Source: Chitinophagales bacterium
GTDB lineage: Bacteria > Bacteroidota > Bacteroidia > Chitinophagales > Chitinophagaceae
Length of the DNA stretch: 64,000 nt
Assembly (NCBI GenBank): GCA_013298665.1
Contig: JAAFIK010000014.1
Location: 24,306-88,305 of the forward strand
Reading direction: 5' to 3'
Shown here: one piece after another, positions 8,642 through 18,216 of the stretch
Position numbering within the stretch: position 1 is the stretch's first letter
Layout: the number at the start of each line of letters is the position of its first letter
Position numbers and translations under genes: made by a program
Notes under the pieces: model-generated
Database searches by the model: none
Seen by the model: the letters and a program-made list of their open reading frames with translations, nothing else
What the model was told of the DNA's origin: nothing

Positions 8642-9235
8642 ATGACTCCCGAACGACTTGACCGACTGGGTTCCGTACTCAGCAAGCGGCAACCGGATAT
8701 TACCGTGGTGCTTGAGAATGTATTTGATCCGCATAATATCTCTGCGGTGATGCGTACCTGCGATGCTGTTGGTATTCAGGATATCTTCATACTCAATACC
8801 CGGATACCCCGGCATAAAAAATGGGGTGCCAAAAGCAGCAGCAGTGCAGCCAAATGGCTAACGATACACCAATACACCGAGGCTGAGGCCTGCTTTGCCG
8901 AGCTGCGCAACCGGTACCAGAAAATCTATACCACCCATCTCAGCAGCGATGCGGTACAACTGCATGACCTTAACCTGGCAGAACCTGTGGCACTTGTATT
9001 CGGCAATGAGCACAGTGGGGTAAGCGATGAAATTATTGCCCTGGCAGACGGTAATTTTATCATACCACAGGTAGGTATCATCAAATCACTCAACATCTCA
9101 GTTGCCTGTGCCGTAACCGTTTATGAGGCCAGCCGGCAGAAAAGTATTGCGGGTCATTACGCTACCTGCCGTTTGTCGGGGACAGAACTTGCCCGGATAA
9201 AAGCAGTATGGGGTATGCCACCGGACGAAGGCTGA
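8642..9235 (+). CDS. trmH: TrmH-type tRNA/rRNA 2'-O-methyltransferase
   Basis: SPOUT-class methyltransferase that probably forms Gm18 in tRNA. Three SpoU motifs are visible: NISAVMRTCDA near residue 30 (motif 1, with the catalytic Arg), VFGNEHSGVSDE near residue 120 (motif 2) and IPQVGIIKSLNISVACAV near residue 142 (motif 3, the SAM-binding knot). I chose ATG 8642 because MTPERLDRLGSVLSKRQPD is the usual TrmH start; the in-frame ATG at 8573 would sit only four bases after the dodecin stop. TrmH against other SpoU enzymes is decided by overall resemblance. Confidence 0.88.
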   Translation: MTPERLDRLGSVLSKRQPDITVVLENVFDPHNISAVMRTCDAVGIQDIFILNTRIPRHKKWGAKSSSSAAKWLTIHQYTEAEACFAELRNRYQKIYTTHLSSDAVQLHDLNLAEPVALVFGNEHSGVSDEIIALADGNFIIPQVGIIKSLNISVACAVTVYEASRQKSIAGHYATCRLSGTELARIKAVWGMPPDEG

Positions 9236-9332
9236 GCCGGTATGTTTTACAAAGGGCCGTAAAAATGTTTAAGCGGCTGCCTGATTATCCCGAACTTACT
9301 GTAATTTGAGCCTTCATCAAAACCCTGCTTGT

Positions 9333-12302
9333 ATGCTGAAGCCATCTGGTTTTTTGCTGCTTTTTCTATTTTGTTGCGCCTTTGTATGGGGGCAGTCGAA
9401 AAAGCCACTCACTCATGCAGTTTACGACGGCTGGAGATCTGTTGGTGAGCGGCTGCTCAGCAATGACGGGCAGTTTGCCGTGTATACGGTAGTGCCCCAG
9501 GAGGGCGATGGCGAGCTGGTCATCCAGAACGTAAACACCCGTTATAAAAAGGTAATCAGTCGTGGATATGGAGCAGTGATTACCGACGACAGCCGCTACC
9601 TTGTATTTCGCATCAAACCATTTTTTCAGGACATACGGCAGGGGCGCATCAAAAAGAAGAAGCCTGATGAATTGCCAAAAGATACGCTGGGTATTCTTGA
9701 ACTGGGAAAGGATAGTGTGATCCGTATTGCGCGGGTGAAATCGTTTCGTGTACCGGAAAAGGGCAGCGGTTGGCTGGCCTGGCACCAGGAGAAACCGCTT
9801 CCCGATACGGCAAAGAAAAAGGCTGTTATTGATTCTGCAAAACTTTACCGGGAGGGATTACTCAAAGCGGCTGATTCGGTGATCCGCCGCTCAATTGATT
9901 CGGTTAAGGGCAAGCTGTCGCGCGAGCAAATACTTCAGGCGGCCGAAAAAGCGGCACAACTCATTTACAAGGCACAAAAAGATGCGCTTTTACAGGATGC
10001 GGACGGGGATGAGGGATCTGGTGGAGCAGGTAGTGAAGGTACTGACCTGGTATTGCGCAATTTATCCGGCGGGAAAGACAGGTTGTTTAAATCGGTGAGC
10101 GAATATGCTTTTGATAAAAAGGGGAAGCGGCTGCTGGTGAAAACCACGAAGAACCCTAAGGACAGTACAAGTAAAGCACTGCTGATGCTGCACCAACTGG
10201 CAACGGACAAGACCGATACGGTAATGAAGGGGTTTAATGATGCCAAACAGTTTGCTTTTGACGAAGAAGGGGTGCAGTTTTCCTTTGTAGCGGAGCGCGA
10301 CAGCAGTAGTAAGGCACTGCAGAAATTTTACAAACTCTGGTATTACACAGCAGGCCGCGACAGCGCGGTTGTACTTGCGGACAGGAATACGACCGGGATG
10401 AAACTCGGCAGTACCATTAGTGAGAACAGGCTGCCTGTATTCAGTAAGAACGGCAAGCAGTTGTTTTTTGGTACGGCCGCGGTAAGGCCACCCAAAGATA
10501 CCACGCTGGTGGATTTTGAGCTGGCGCGGCTCGATGTTTGGCATTACAATGATGATTATCTGCAGCCTGCACAACTGCGGCAGTTAGACAATGAATTAAA
10601 AAGGAGTTATCTGGCCGTGGTAAGACCCGGAGAAAATAAGATCGTTTCTCTTTCAGATGAAAACGCAGAATCTGTTGGGCTGGTCGATGAAGGGAATGCT
10701 TCATGGGTTATTGGTACGAGCACGAAGGGCAACCGGAAAGCCGTTCAATGGGATACGGATGAAAAATATACAGCCTTTGTGATCAGTACACTGGATGGCA
10801 GCCGGAAAAAAATAAAAGAAAATACGGTAGCCAATTTTGATGCATCGCCTTCGGGTAAATATGTTTATTGGTATGAAGTACCGGCAAAACAATATTTTGT
10901 CTATGATGTGGCCACACAAATCACCAGGAATATATCGGCTGGCATTACAGAACATTTGTATGATGATGAAGATGATCATCCGCGTACCCCACCGGGTATT
11001 GGTGATATGGCCTGGTCGGAAAATGATGAGTATTATTTTGTGTGCGACCGCTATGATATCTGGCGCATTGATCCATCCGGTAATACGCCTCCGGTAAACT
11101 TTACCATGGGGTGGGGCAAAAAGAACCGAACAATACTGCGCTACCAGACAACGGATCGTGAAGAACGTTTTTTGAAAAAAGACCAGGTACTCACGCTGCG
11201 GTCTTTTAACCGGGACAGTAAATACAATGGTTTTTACAGGATCAGTAACAGCGGGTCTGCAGAACCGGTGAAACTGAATGCCGGAGGATTTACATTGGGG
11301 CAACTGGTTAAAGCCAAAAATGCAAACGCCTACCTGTTCAGCATGGCCAGTATTGCCTCAAATGAACTGGTTTATTCAACAGACCTTCGTCAGGTGGAGC
11401 AGTTGACCAATATTGCTTCGCAACAAAAGGAATACAACTGGCTCACAGTGGAATTGCGCAAATGGAAACTCCCCAATGGGAAAATGGCAGAGGGGCTCCT
11501 GTACAAACCCGAAAATTTTGATTCTACCAAAAAATACCCCGTCATTTTTTACTACTATGAAAAGAATGCGGATGGATTATACAGCTATAAAACCCCTGCA
11601 CCCAGTGCTTCAACGATCAATATTCCCTATTTTGTAAGCAATGGGTATTTGGTTTTTGACCCCAATATTTATTACAGGAATGGAGAGCCGGGGCAGAGTT
11701 CGGTGGATGCTGTGGTGAGTGCGGCAAGGGCACTATCGAAAAATAAATGGGTGGACAGTACGCGTATGGGGTTACAGGGGCAAAGCTGGGGTGGGTACCA
11801 GACGGCTTTTATCGTAACCCGGACAAATATGTTTAAAGCTGCATCAGCGGGTGCACCTGTAGCAAATATGACCAGTGCTTATGGTGGTATCCGCTGGGGG
11901 CCTGGTATCAGCCGCCAGTTTCAATACGAAAAAGACCAGAGCCGTATTGGTGCTACGCTCTGGCAAAGGCAGGATCTGTATATCAAAAACTCGCCGCTTT
12001 TTGCCGCGGATAAAATCAATACGCCGCTGCTGATCATGCATAATGATGCTGATGGTGCGGTACCCTGGTGGCAGGGGATCGAATTGTTTACTGCACTGAA
12101 GCGGCTGGATAAAAAAGCCTGGTTGCTTCAATACAACGGAGAAGACCATAACCTTATTGAACGTCGCAACCGTAAGGACCTGAGTGTACGACTGGGTCAG
12201 TTTTTTGATCATTTTCTGAAAGGTGACAAGCCTGCAAAATGGCTTAAAGATGGATTGCCTGCAACAGACAAGGGTGCTGATTGGGGGCTCAAGGTGGAAT
12301 AA
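9333..12302 (+). CDS. S9 family prolyl oligopeptidase-like peptidase
   Basis: Secreted serine peptidase of the S9 family. The 989-residue protein starts with a signal peptide (MLKPSGFLLLFLFCCAFVWGQ). A long WD-like beta-propeller region follows up to about residue 690, then the alpha/beta hydrolase domain. The catalytic triad is visible as Ser in GQSWGGYQT, Asp in HNDADGAVPWWQ and His in GEDHNL. Compared with canonical enzymes of 600-750 residues it is long, with a Lys/Ser-rich insertion around residues 150-250. ATG 9333 is preferred to the ORF-opening ATG at 9306 because it starts directly at the signal peptide. It probably cleaves small peptides in the periplasm. Confidence 0.9.
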   Translation: MLKPSGFLLLFLFCCAFVWGQSKKPLTHAVYDGWRSVGERLLSNDGQFAVYTVVPQEGDGELVIQNVNTRYKKVISRGYGAVITDDSRYLVFRIKPFFQDIRQGRIKKKKPDELPKDTLGILELGKDSVIRIARVKSFRVPEKGSGWLAWHQEKPLPDTAKKKAVIDSAKLYREGLLKAADSVIRRSIDSVKGKLSREQILQAAEKAAQLIYKAQKDALLQDADGDEGSGGAGSEGTDLVLRNLSGGKDRLFKSVSEYAFDKKGKRLLVKTTKNPKDSTSKALLMLHQLATDKTDTVMKGFNDAKQFAFDEEGVQFSFVAERDSSSKALQKFYKLWYYTAGRDSAVVLADRNTTGMKLGSTISENRLPVFSKNGKQLFFGTAAVRPPKDTTLVDFELARLDVWHYNDDYLQPAQLRQLDNELKRSYLAVVRPGENKIVSLSDENAESVGLVDEGNASWVIGTSTKGNRKAVQWDTDEKYTAFVISTLDGSRKKIKENTVANFDASPSGKYVYWYEVPAKQYFVYDVATQITRNISAGITEHLYDDEDDHPRTPPGIGDMAWSENDEYYFVCDRYDIWRIDPSGNTPPVNFTMGWGKKNRTILRYQTTDREERFLKKDQVLTLRSFNRDSKYNGFYRISNSGSAEPVKLNAGGFTLGQLVKAKNANAYLFSMASIASNELVYSTDLRQVEQLTNIASQQKEYNWLTVELRKWKLPNGKMAEGLLYKPENFDSTKKYPVIFYYYEKNADGLYSYKTPAPSASTINIPYFVSNGYLVFDPNIYYRNGEPGQSSVDAVVSAARALSKNKWVDSTRMGLQGQSWGGYQTAFIVTRTNMFKAASAGAPVANMTSAYGGIRWGPGISRQFQYEKDQSRIGATLWQRQDLYIKNSPLFAADKINTPLLIMHNDADGAVPWWQGIELFTALKRLDKKAWLLQYNGEDHNLIERRNRKDLSVRLGQFFDHFLKGDKPAKWLKDGLPATDKGADWGLKVE

Positions 12303-12316
12303 CGATAAAAAATACG

Positions 12317-12796
12317 ATGATGAAAAAGCTTTTTGTGTATCTGGGATTGCTTGTACTGACTGGTAGCTGTACCCGTACCTATTATATTGTGCGTCATGCG
12401 GAAAAATCGGCCGAACCTGCCAAAGATCCCGTACTGACTGCCGCCGGTCAGGAACGGGCAGAGCGGTTGAAACTTTTGCTGGCGGATAAGCATATCGCAC
12501 ATATTTTTTCAACGGCCACCACCCGCACCATGTCCACCGCACAACCCACCAGCATGCTTACGGGTGTACCGATTGAGGACTACGGCCCCAAGCCGGATTC
12601 CCTGTTTATCAACCGGTTAAAACAGCGCAAACGCAATACGCTTATTGTGGGACACAGCAATACGATTGATGATATTGCCAATATGCTCTGCCGGAAAAAG
12701 GTAGTGGCGGGTGATCTCCCGGATACAGCCTTTAGTAATATTTTTATGGTAAAGATGAAGGGGGAACGGGTGTATTTTTCTGTGATGCATTACTGA
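12317..12796 (+). CDS. Histidine phosphatase family lipoprotein (SixA/phosphoglycerate mutase-like)
   Basis: A 159-residue member of the histidine phosphatase superfamily. The phospho-accepting RHAEKS motif lies at about residue 24 and a second catalytic His is in VGHSNT near residue 115. The start (MMKKLFVYLGLLVLTGSC) is a lipoprotein signal with a Cys after LTGS, so the protein should be anchored in the envelope. It lies 14 bases after the S9 peptidase and probably shares its transcript. The substrate is unknown. Confidence 0.85.
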   Translation: MMKKLFVYLGLLVLTGSCTRTYYIVRHAEKSAEPAKDPVLTAAGQERAERLKLLLADKHIAHIFSTATTRTMSTAQPTSMLTGVPIEDYGPKPDSLFINRLKQRKRNTLIVGHSNTIDDIANMLCRKKVVAGDLPDTAFSNIFMVKMKGERVYFSVMHY

Positions 12797-13398
12797 GTAT
12801 AGGGGCAGACCATTGATTCGGAAGCTTATCCCGATGGGCAATGTCGTTAAGTTAACGATTGGCCGGGAGCAATTGTGCTACCCTTCAGTGTTTATTGCAC
12901 GGATGATTGCCACCATTCTACCACAATACCACCCTTTCCGGGTTGCAGAGGCTCTTAATGTAATGACATTACCCGATGGAGCCAGTGCTTAGCTTGCTAG
13001 GTACTGTAATCAACAGTTTTTATGGTGATGGCTTCTTTTTAGAGAAGGGGAAAGCCTGTATTTTGCGATCGTATGTGTTTTTTTACAGGATAACCGTTGC
13101 AGCCACCGTTCATCACCATTCTGCTTCCGGGATCGGGGTTACTTTTACATCTTTGTGTCATCAATTAAGTAAGACTCCACATGAGACTTCGTACCAAAAA
13201 GGTTGTTTTCTTTCTCGGTGATTTTATCCTGACCAATTTTAATACTTCACCCCCCCGGTTATAAACTTTTCCGGTTTAGCAAGGAATTATTTTCAGCACA
13301 GTACTGCAGGGTATATCCGTCTGGATAAGTCGTGCGCAACTATGCCGCTATTGTGGCTGCTGATCACTATATTTATTCATCTATTCAATCAAATCAAC
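12797..13398. other. Gene-free stretch before the flotillin gene
   Basis: About 600 bases without a supported gene. The open frame at 12976-13221 has no recognisable protein features and a biased composition that suggests a shadow. I see no clear repeat or RNA structure. Confidence 0.5.
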
Positions 13399-15324
13399 AT
13401 GGAATCAACAGAAATCCTCAGGTGGGGACTGATCATCGGTATCCCCCTGCTTTGTTTATTGTTTTACAAATTCATCCTCCGCGTTTTTTTTGGCGTGGTG
13501 ATTGTACCGGAAGACCGCATTGGTCTTGTTACCAAAAAGTTTGTCCTTTTTGGTCAGCAGCAGTTGCCCGAAGGGCGTATTGTGGCCACTAAGGGTGAAG
13601 CGGGTTTTCAGGCACAAACCCTGCCTCCTGGTGTGTATTTTGCCAAATGGATCTGGCAGTATGAGATTACTTTCCAGCCCTTTACGATTATCCCTACCGG
13701 TAAGCTCGGTCTGGTATTGGCTAAGGATGGAGCAGAGTTGGAAACGGGACTGATCCTGGGTCGTAAAGTAGTCTGCGACAGTTTTCAGGATGCAGAGGCT
13801 TTTCTGAATAACGGTGGCCGGAAGGGCCGGCAGACAGCCATTATTACACCCGGATCCTACCGGATCAATACCTTTCTTTTTGATGTGGAAATGACAGATA
13901 TGACTTCAATACCCGATAATGCGGTGGGTATTGTAACCACACAGGAGGGTAAGCCACTCGAAGAGCAACAGATTGCAGGCCGCATCATCGGCGGGCACAA
14001 CAAATTTCAGGATGTGGACCTGTTTATGGAGAATGGTGGTTACAAGGGTTTGCAGGAGCAGGTCATCCTGGCGGGTACTTATTTTCTAAACCCCTGGTTT
14101 GCGAGTGTGGAAATGGTGAAGATGACGGAGATTGCCATTGGTCATGTGGGCGTGGTGATCAGCTATGTGGGCGAGGAAGGAAAGGACCTGAGCGGTATTG
14201 AATTCAAGCATGGTAATATCGTGTCTAAAGGGCAGAAGGGTGTATGGGCGGAGCCGCTGGGGCCGGGTAAGTATCCCATCAATCCCTACATCATGAAGGT
14301 AGAGCTGGTACCAACCACCAATCTGGTACTCAACTGGGCCAGTGCCAGGAGCGAGAGCCACCAGTTGGATAAAAACCTGAGTACGATCACCGTACGGAGT
14401 AAGGATGGTTTCCCGTTCAACCTTGACGTTTCGCAGATCATTCATATTCCTACAAATGAAGCGCCGAAGGTAATTGCCCGGTTTGGTAACATGAACAACC
14501 TGGTGAGCCAGGTACTGGAGCCAACGATTGGCAACTATTTCCGGAACAGTGCACAGGACAGCGATGTGATCGCCTTTCTGGGTACCCGTAAGGAGCGCCA
14601 GAGTTCGGCTCGTGAACATATCGGCCAGGTACTGGATCAGTATAATGTGTTTGGTGTGGATACGCTTATCGGCGATATCGTTCCGCCCGAGAGTTTGATG
14701 AAAACGCTTACAGACCGTAAACTGGCTGAAGAGCAGAAGATTACGTATGAAACAGAAAAGCTGGCGCAGGAAACACGCCAGACCCTGGAAAAGGAGACAG
14801 CGATTGCAGAGATGCAGAAAGAGATTGTAAAGGCCGACCAGGGCGTGGTTATTGCCGAACGTATTGCAGATGCTTCGGTAAAAAAAGCCACCGGTGATGC
14901 CAATAGTGTTCGTCTGCAGGCTACGGCTGAGGCAGACCGTTTAAAATTACTGGCCAGTGGTGAGGCTGAAAAAACAAGGGTGCTGGCCAGGGCCAATGCT
15001 GAGCAGGTGCAACTGCTGGCCAATGCGGAGGCAGAGAAGATATCTGTAACGGGTAATGCGGAAGCGGAAAAAATTCTGGCCATCGGTAAATCGAATGCCG
15101 AATCCTATAAACTTTCCGTAGAAGCCATGGGTGGCAATAACTTTACCCAACTGAAGGTGATGGAAGCGATCGGTGCTCAGCACATCAAGATCATGCCGGA
15201 TGTGCTGATTGGCGGTGGTGGGGATAGTGCCAATGGGGGCATCAGTGGTTTGCTGGGATTGAAACTGCTGGAAGAAGTGGCCAAACGGCAGGAAACAAAG
15301 CCGGGTGGAGACCAGGTGGTATAG
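13399..15324 (+). CDS. Flotillin-like SPFH-domain membrane protein
   Basis: A 641-residue protein with one N-terminal membrane segment (about residues 8-30), an SPFH/Band 7 region (spread over about 35-430) and a long Ala/Glu/Lys-rich coiled coil at about 440-590 with repeated ANAEAEK-like heptads. A Gly-rich tail with a short helix follows. This order is that of bacterial flotillins, which organise membrane microdomains. The start at 13399 puts the membrane helix directly at the N-terminus; the longer frame from 13342 adds an implausible extension. It is longer than YuaF/FloT-type flotillins (about 500 residues) because of duplicated segments near residues 100-290. No NfeD-like partner is adjacent. 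Confidence 0.82.
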   Translation: MESTEILRWGLIIGIPLLCLLFYKFILRVFFGVVIVPEDRIGLVTKKFVLFGQQQLPEGRIVATKGEAGFQAQTLPPGVYFAKWIWQYEITFQPFTIIPTGKLGLVLAKDGAELETGLILGRKVVCDSFQDAEAFLNNGGRKGRQTAIITPGSYRINTFLFDVEMTDMTSIPDNAVGIVTTQEGKPLEEQQIAGRIIGGHNKFQDVDLFMENGGYKGLQEQVILAGTYFLNPWFASVEMVKMTEIAIGHVGVVISYVGEEGKDLSGIEFKHGNIVSKGQKGVWAEPLGPGKYPINPYIMKVELVPTTNLVLNWASARSESHQLDKNLSTITVRSKDGFPFNLDVSQIIHIPTNEAPKVIARFGNMNNLVSQVLEPTIGNYFRNSAQDSDVIAFLGTRKERQSSAREHIGQVLDQYNVFGVDTLIGDIVPPESLMKTLTDRKLAEEQKITYETEKLAQETRQTLEKETAIAEMQKEIVKADQGVVIAERIADASVKKATGDANSVRLQATAEADRLKLLASGEAEKTRVLARANAEQVQLLANAEAEKISVTGNAEAEKILAIGKSNAESYKLSVEAMGGNNFTQLKVMEAIGAQHIKIMPDVLIGGGGDSANGGISGLLGLKLLEEVAKRQETKPGGDQVV

Positions 15325-15482
15325 GGTATAACGGTACTATTGTATATAAGGGGAGGCAAGCGCCTTCCCTTATGCTTTTTGCCAATATTGCCATATACTG
15401 ATGTCGTTGCAGGAGCATTTTTTTCTTTTACAGGCTATGTGGAGTAGGGTTAGTTTGTATATTGCAATATAAAATACGTACC

Positions 15483-15965
15483 ATGAAAATGATAAGACTG
15501 ATTATCACTATGCTCGCTTTGCTTAATGTAACCTATGGCCAATCTGCTTTTGAAAAGAATTTTAAGGACTCGGTATCTATTCCCGGCCACTTTTCCATGA
15601 CGAATAAAGTGCTGATCGTGTCCATTCCGTTTCATTGGAAAAAATGGGAAAACAAGGTAGCTGAAATCATGAAGGATTTTAAAGGCAGTTATGAACTTTT
15701 TAAGGCTAAAAGTGATGCAATAGAAAACATCAGGGATATCGATAAAAAATATCCGGATACCCAAAAATACCATTGGGAACTTACACTGGGTGTGCAGATG
15801 GACAGGCAGGATTTGTTTCACAAAGCAACCATCGGGCTGACCGACAGGAGTTTTAAAACACCATTCGGGAGTGGCCGCCCCTATCCGTTTATTGCTGAGG
15901 GGCGGGCAGATTTTGACTCGTTTTTAATATTTGCTGTGCAGAAGCTGAATAACAGGATCAGGTAA
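15483..15965 (+). CDS. Secreted hypothetical protein
   Basis: A 160-residue protein with a signal peptide (MKMIRLIITMLALLNVTYGQ) and a mixed charged mature part rich in Lys, Asp and aromatic residues. I do not recognise the family. ATG 15483 was chosen because it starts at the signal peptide; the frame opens 21 bases earlier. It lies between the flotillin gene and the AT-rich bacteriocin island, on its own. Composition resembles the surrounding chromosome more than the island. Confidence 0.65.
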   Translation: MKMIRLIITMLALLNVTYGQSAFEKNFKDSVSIPGHFSMTNKVLIVSIPFHWKKWENKVAEIMKDFKGSYELFKAKSDAIENIRDIDKKYPDTQKYHWELTLGVQMDRQDLFHKATIGLTDRSFKTPFGSGRPYPFIAEGRADFDSFLIFAVQKLNNRIR

Positions 15966-16064
15966 AAAGAGAGTGATAGTGCGGTGGCAGGTAAAGTTGA
16001 GGCTTTTGTTTTTTGATATATTTATAACCGGGATTTTCTTTTGGGGAGTACTAAATCAAATCAT

Positions 16065-16724
16065 TTACAGATTACACATGCCATTGCAACCATAAAGCCA
16101 CAAAAAGCCACATCCCATGGAACTGGAGCTGCAAGTTGCAGATGTAGAGCAGATTTTTAAACCGAGACAGGCATCTGATGAGGTAGAGCAAGTGCAATTT
16201 GTCTTTCCTCCTGTAGATGTTCCTCCCTTCTTTTCTTCGGATGATTCATTTTCCTTTTTAGGCTTACTATTCTTTGGCTTGCTGGTATCTATTTCTCGTG
16301 AAAGAACTAAATGCGTATTATAGGTACTATTGAACTCTTCTATCGATACCGCAAAACTTGAAAACATGAAAGCGAATAGCTCTTTATTAAAAAGATGCTG
16401 AGCTTTTTTATTCAGGCTATCAAGTTTTTCAGGACTGTGTCCATTAAATAGATTTGTGTCTATTTTAATAAGCAGTTCATCAAGGAATCTCTTTTGTTCA
16501 GGCGTTGTGATAATTGCAGGGTCAATTGAAAATATTCGTGTCTTCCATAGCATTATTTTTTGCGCAGCCGGCAATGAAAAATAATTGCTGTATTTAAGTT
16601 CATAATCTGCTCTTGATAATTTCGCTTTCTTTAAGTGTGGATTGTTAAAGTTGCTATGTGCTGAGCCAATTAATAACAACATTATACAAATCGATGTAAA
16701 AAATATGCTTGTCGTAAATTTCAT
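16065..16724 (-). CDS. Fulvocin C-like bacteriocin preprotein
   Basis: A 219-residue protein with a signal peptide (about 1-24), a charged helical region of about 140 residues and a Lys/Glu/Ser linker. It ends in a Cys-rich tail of about 44 residues, from CTCSTSSDAC to GCNGMCNL. The tail holds eight cysteines and closely resembles, from memory, the mature bacteriocin fulvocin C of Myxococcus fulvus; a family of fulvocin C-related proteins is known in Bacteroidota. The long N-terminal part may act as chaperone or pro-domain. It starts seven bases after a membrane-protein gene that is probably co-transcribed. The region is visibly AT-rich, which suggests transfer. A second copy of the tail lies at 19400. 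Confidence 0.78.
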   Translation of the reverse strand: MKFTTSIFFTSICIMLLLIGSAHSNFNNPHLKKAKLSRADYELKYSNYFSLPAAQKIMLWKTRIFSIDPAIITTPEQKRFLDELLIKIDTNLFNGHSPEKLDSLNKKAQHLFNKELFAFMFSSFAVSIEEFNSTYNTHLVLSREIDTSKPKNSKPKKENESSEEKKGGTSTGGKTNCTCSTSSDACLGLKICSTSATCSSSSMGCGFLWLYGCNGMCNL

Positions 16725-16731
16725 AACGTCA

Positions 16732-18099
16732 TTATTTGAAAGTGATCCCGAGTGCTTCGAAGTACTCTTTTTCTATGGAATTCGATGGGAAAGATAGTAG
16801 CTTTATTTTATCTTTTGTTGAATTTTCATTGTGTTCAATATATCTCCTTCGGAAATAGCTTTCTGTAATGGAGTCGATTTTTGCTTCAATCGAAAAATAC
16901 ACAATCTCTCCCGGCTTTATAAATCTATTTCCTGGGGTCAATGAATCACTATGGATTTTTAAAATAATTGTACTGTACAAAGCAGTGTCTGAGTTCATGA
17001 CTTGCAGTACACTATCACTGAAGATGGAAATGTCGTTATTGCAATTATTTTTAATAAAGACATTTGTACTTAACATTCTTTGGGTATCGATCTGATTGAT
17101 TCTGAAATTAACGATTTTGTCAAACTTTTCTCCAAATATAACGGCATTGGGCTTGTATTCTAGCATGTTTGTTTTTATAAGAATAAAATTTGAGGCAAAC
17201 TTACAGATTATAGGGGTAAAGTAGAGGGATGATGCAGTGCTGATGGATAGTGAAAGATACCGAAGTAGTATCATTGATTTATGGGTATTGCATTTCGTGA
17301 AAATTTTGCAGAAAAAAATGAGATAGATGACTATATACACCATTGAGTATACAAGATCAGGCTTGAGTAAAAACTGACTCACATCAATGGTATTCTCTAT
17401 TACCACAATAAAGGCTGTGAAAAGGATGAGAAGAAGTGAAGCAGGGAGTAAGAATTTTCTGAAAAATAGGTGTTTGAATTTACTTTTTAGCCAGGCTTTA
17501 TTGTACCCGTATGTGATAAAACAGAAATAAATTATAAGAATAATTTGCGACCCCCAGTCAGATAAAAACCTGATTTTATGCCCCCGAAGAATAAGTAATA
17601 ACGCGAGATAAACGAGCATGAGTGTGCCAGAGAAATAATCCCCTAAAACTAATATTTTCCGGGAGCTTTGTCTTTTTGCACTTATTTGTGCGGTATCGCT
17701 TCTTCTTCTCGTATGGATGCAGTACAAGATAAAACTTAAAATAAATCGGTTGAAGAAGTAAAGGATGATCAGAATAAAAAGAATTTCTAAAACATTACTA
17801 AATATACTACGCTCCTGTACATAAGTGCCGAAGCTGCTCAATGAATTCAGATCCAGATTATATTCCCTTTCAAATAACATTGTTCTATAAAATCCAAGAA
17901 AAGCAAAAATGCATATTACAAGATATGTAGTTGAGTTTATGTATCTGCGTATTGGCTTACCCGGAGCTGAAAACAACGCAGTATTACTGGTTATTTTACT
18001 TGGATGTATCAAGCAATGGAATAACGTGCAAAAAAAACTAATAATTCCAGACTTTACGTCATCTATAAATTCTTCTGCTTTGGTTATTGCAAGGGGCAT
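16732..18099 (-). CDS. Polytopic membrane protein next to the fulvocin-like gene
   Basis: A 455-residue protein I do not recognise. It has about seven or eight hydrophobic segments between residues 15 and 310 (for instance near 57-72, 104-125, 155-172, 185-200, 215-240, 250-270). A polar C-terminal domain of about 140 residues probably faces the periplasm. Base composition is much more AT-rich than in the housekeeping genes around it. It is upstream of, and only seven bases from, the fulvocin C-like gene on the same strand, so a role in export, maturation or immunity is plausible but unproven. Confidence 0.75.
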   Translation of the reverse strand: MPLAITKAEEFIDDVKSGIISFFCTLFHCLIHPSKITSNTALFSAPGKPIRRYINSTTYLVICIFAFLGFYRTMLFEREYNLDLNSLSSFGTYVQERSIFSNVLEILFILIILYFFNRFILSFILYCIHTRRRSDTAQISAKRQSSRKILVLGDYFSGTLMLVYLALLLILRGHKIRFLSDWGSQIILIIYFCFITYGYNKAWLKSKFKHLFFRKFLLPASLLLILFTAFIVVIENTIDVSQFLLKPDLVYSMVYIVIYLIFFCKIFTKCNTHKSMILLRYLSLSISTASSLYFTPIICKFASNFILIKTNMLEYKPNAVIFGEKFDKIVNFRINQIDTQRMLSTNVFIKNNCNNDISIFSDSVLQVMNSDTALYSTIILKIHSDSLTPGNRFIKPGEIVYFSIEAKIDSITESYFRRRYIEHNENSTKDKIKLLSFPSNSIEKEYFEALGITFK

Positions 18100-18216
18100 T
18101 TTCAGTAATATTGTTTTGCATTGTTTAGGTGGATATTCGCATCTGTCTTTTCAGGTGTACAAATATAAGTTGATTTTATCAGGGTTTTTGTAGAAAATAA
18201 TCCCCTAAACTTATTA

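Noticed and set aside
12976..13221. 81-codon frame in the gap before the flotillin gene
   Set aside because: No signal peptide, motif or plausible operon context; composition like non-coding DNA.
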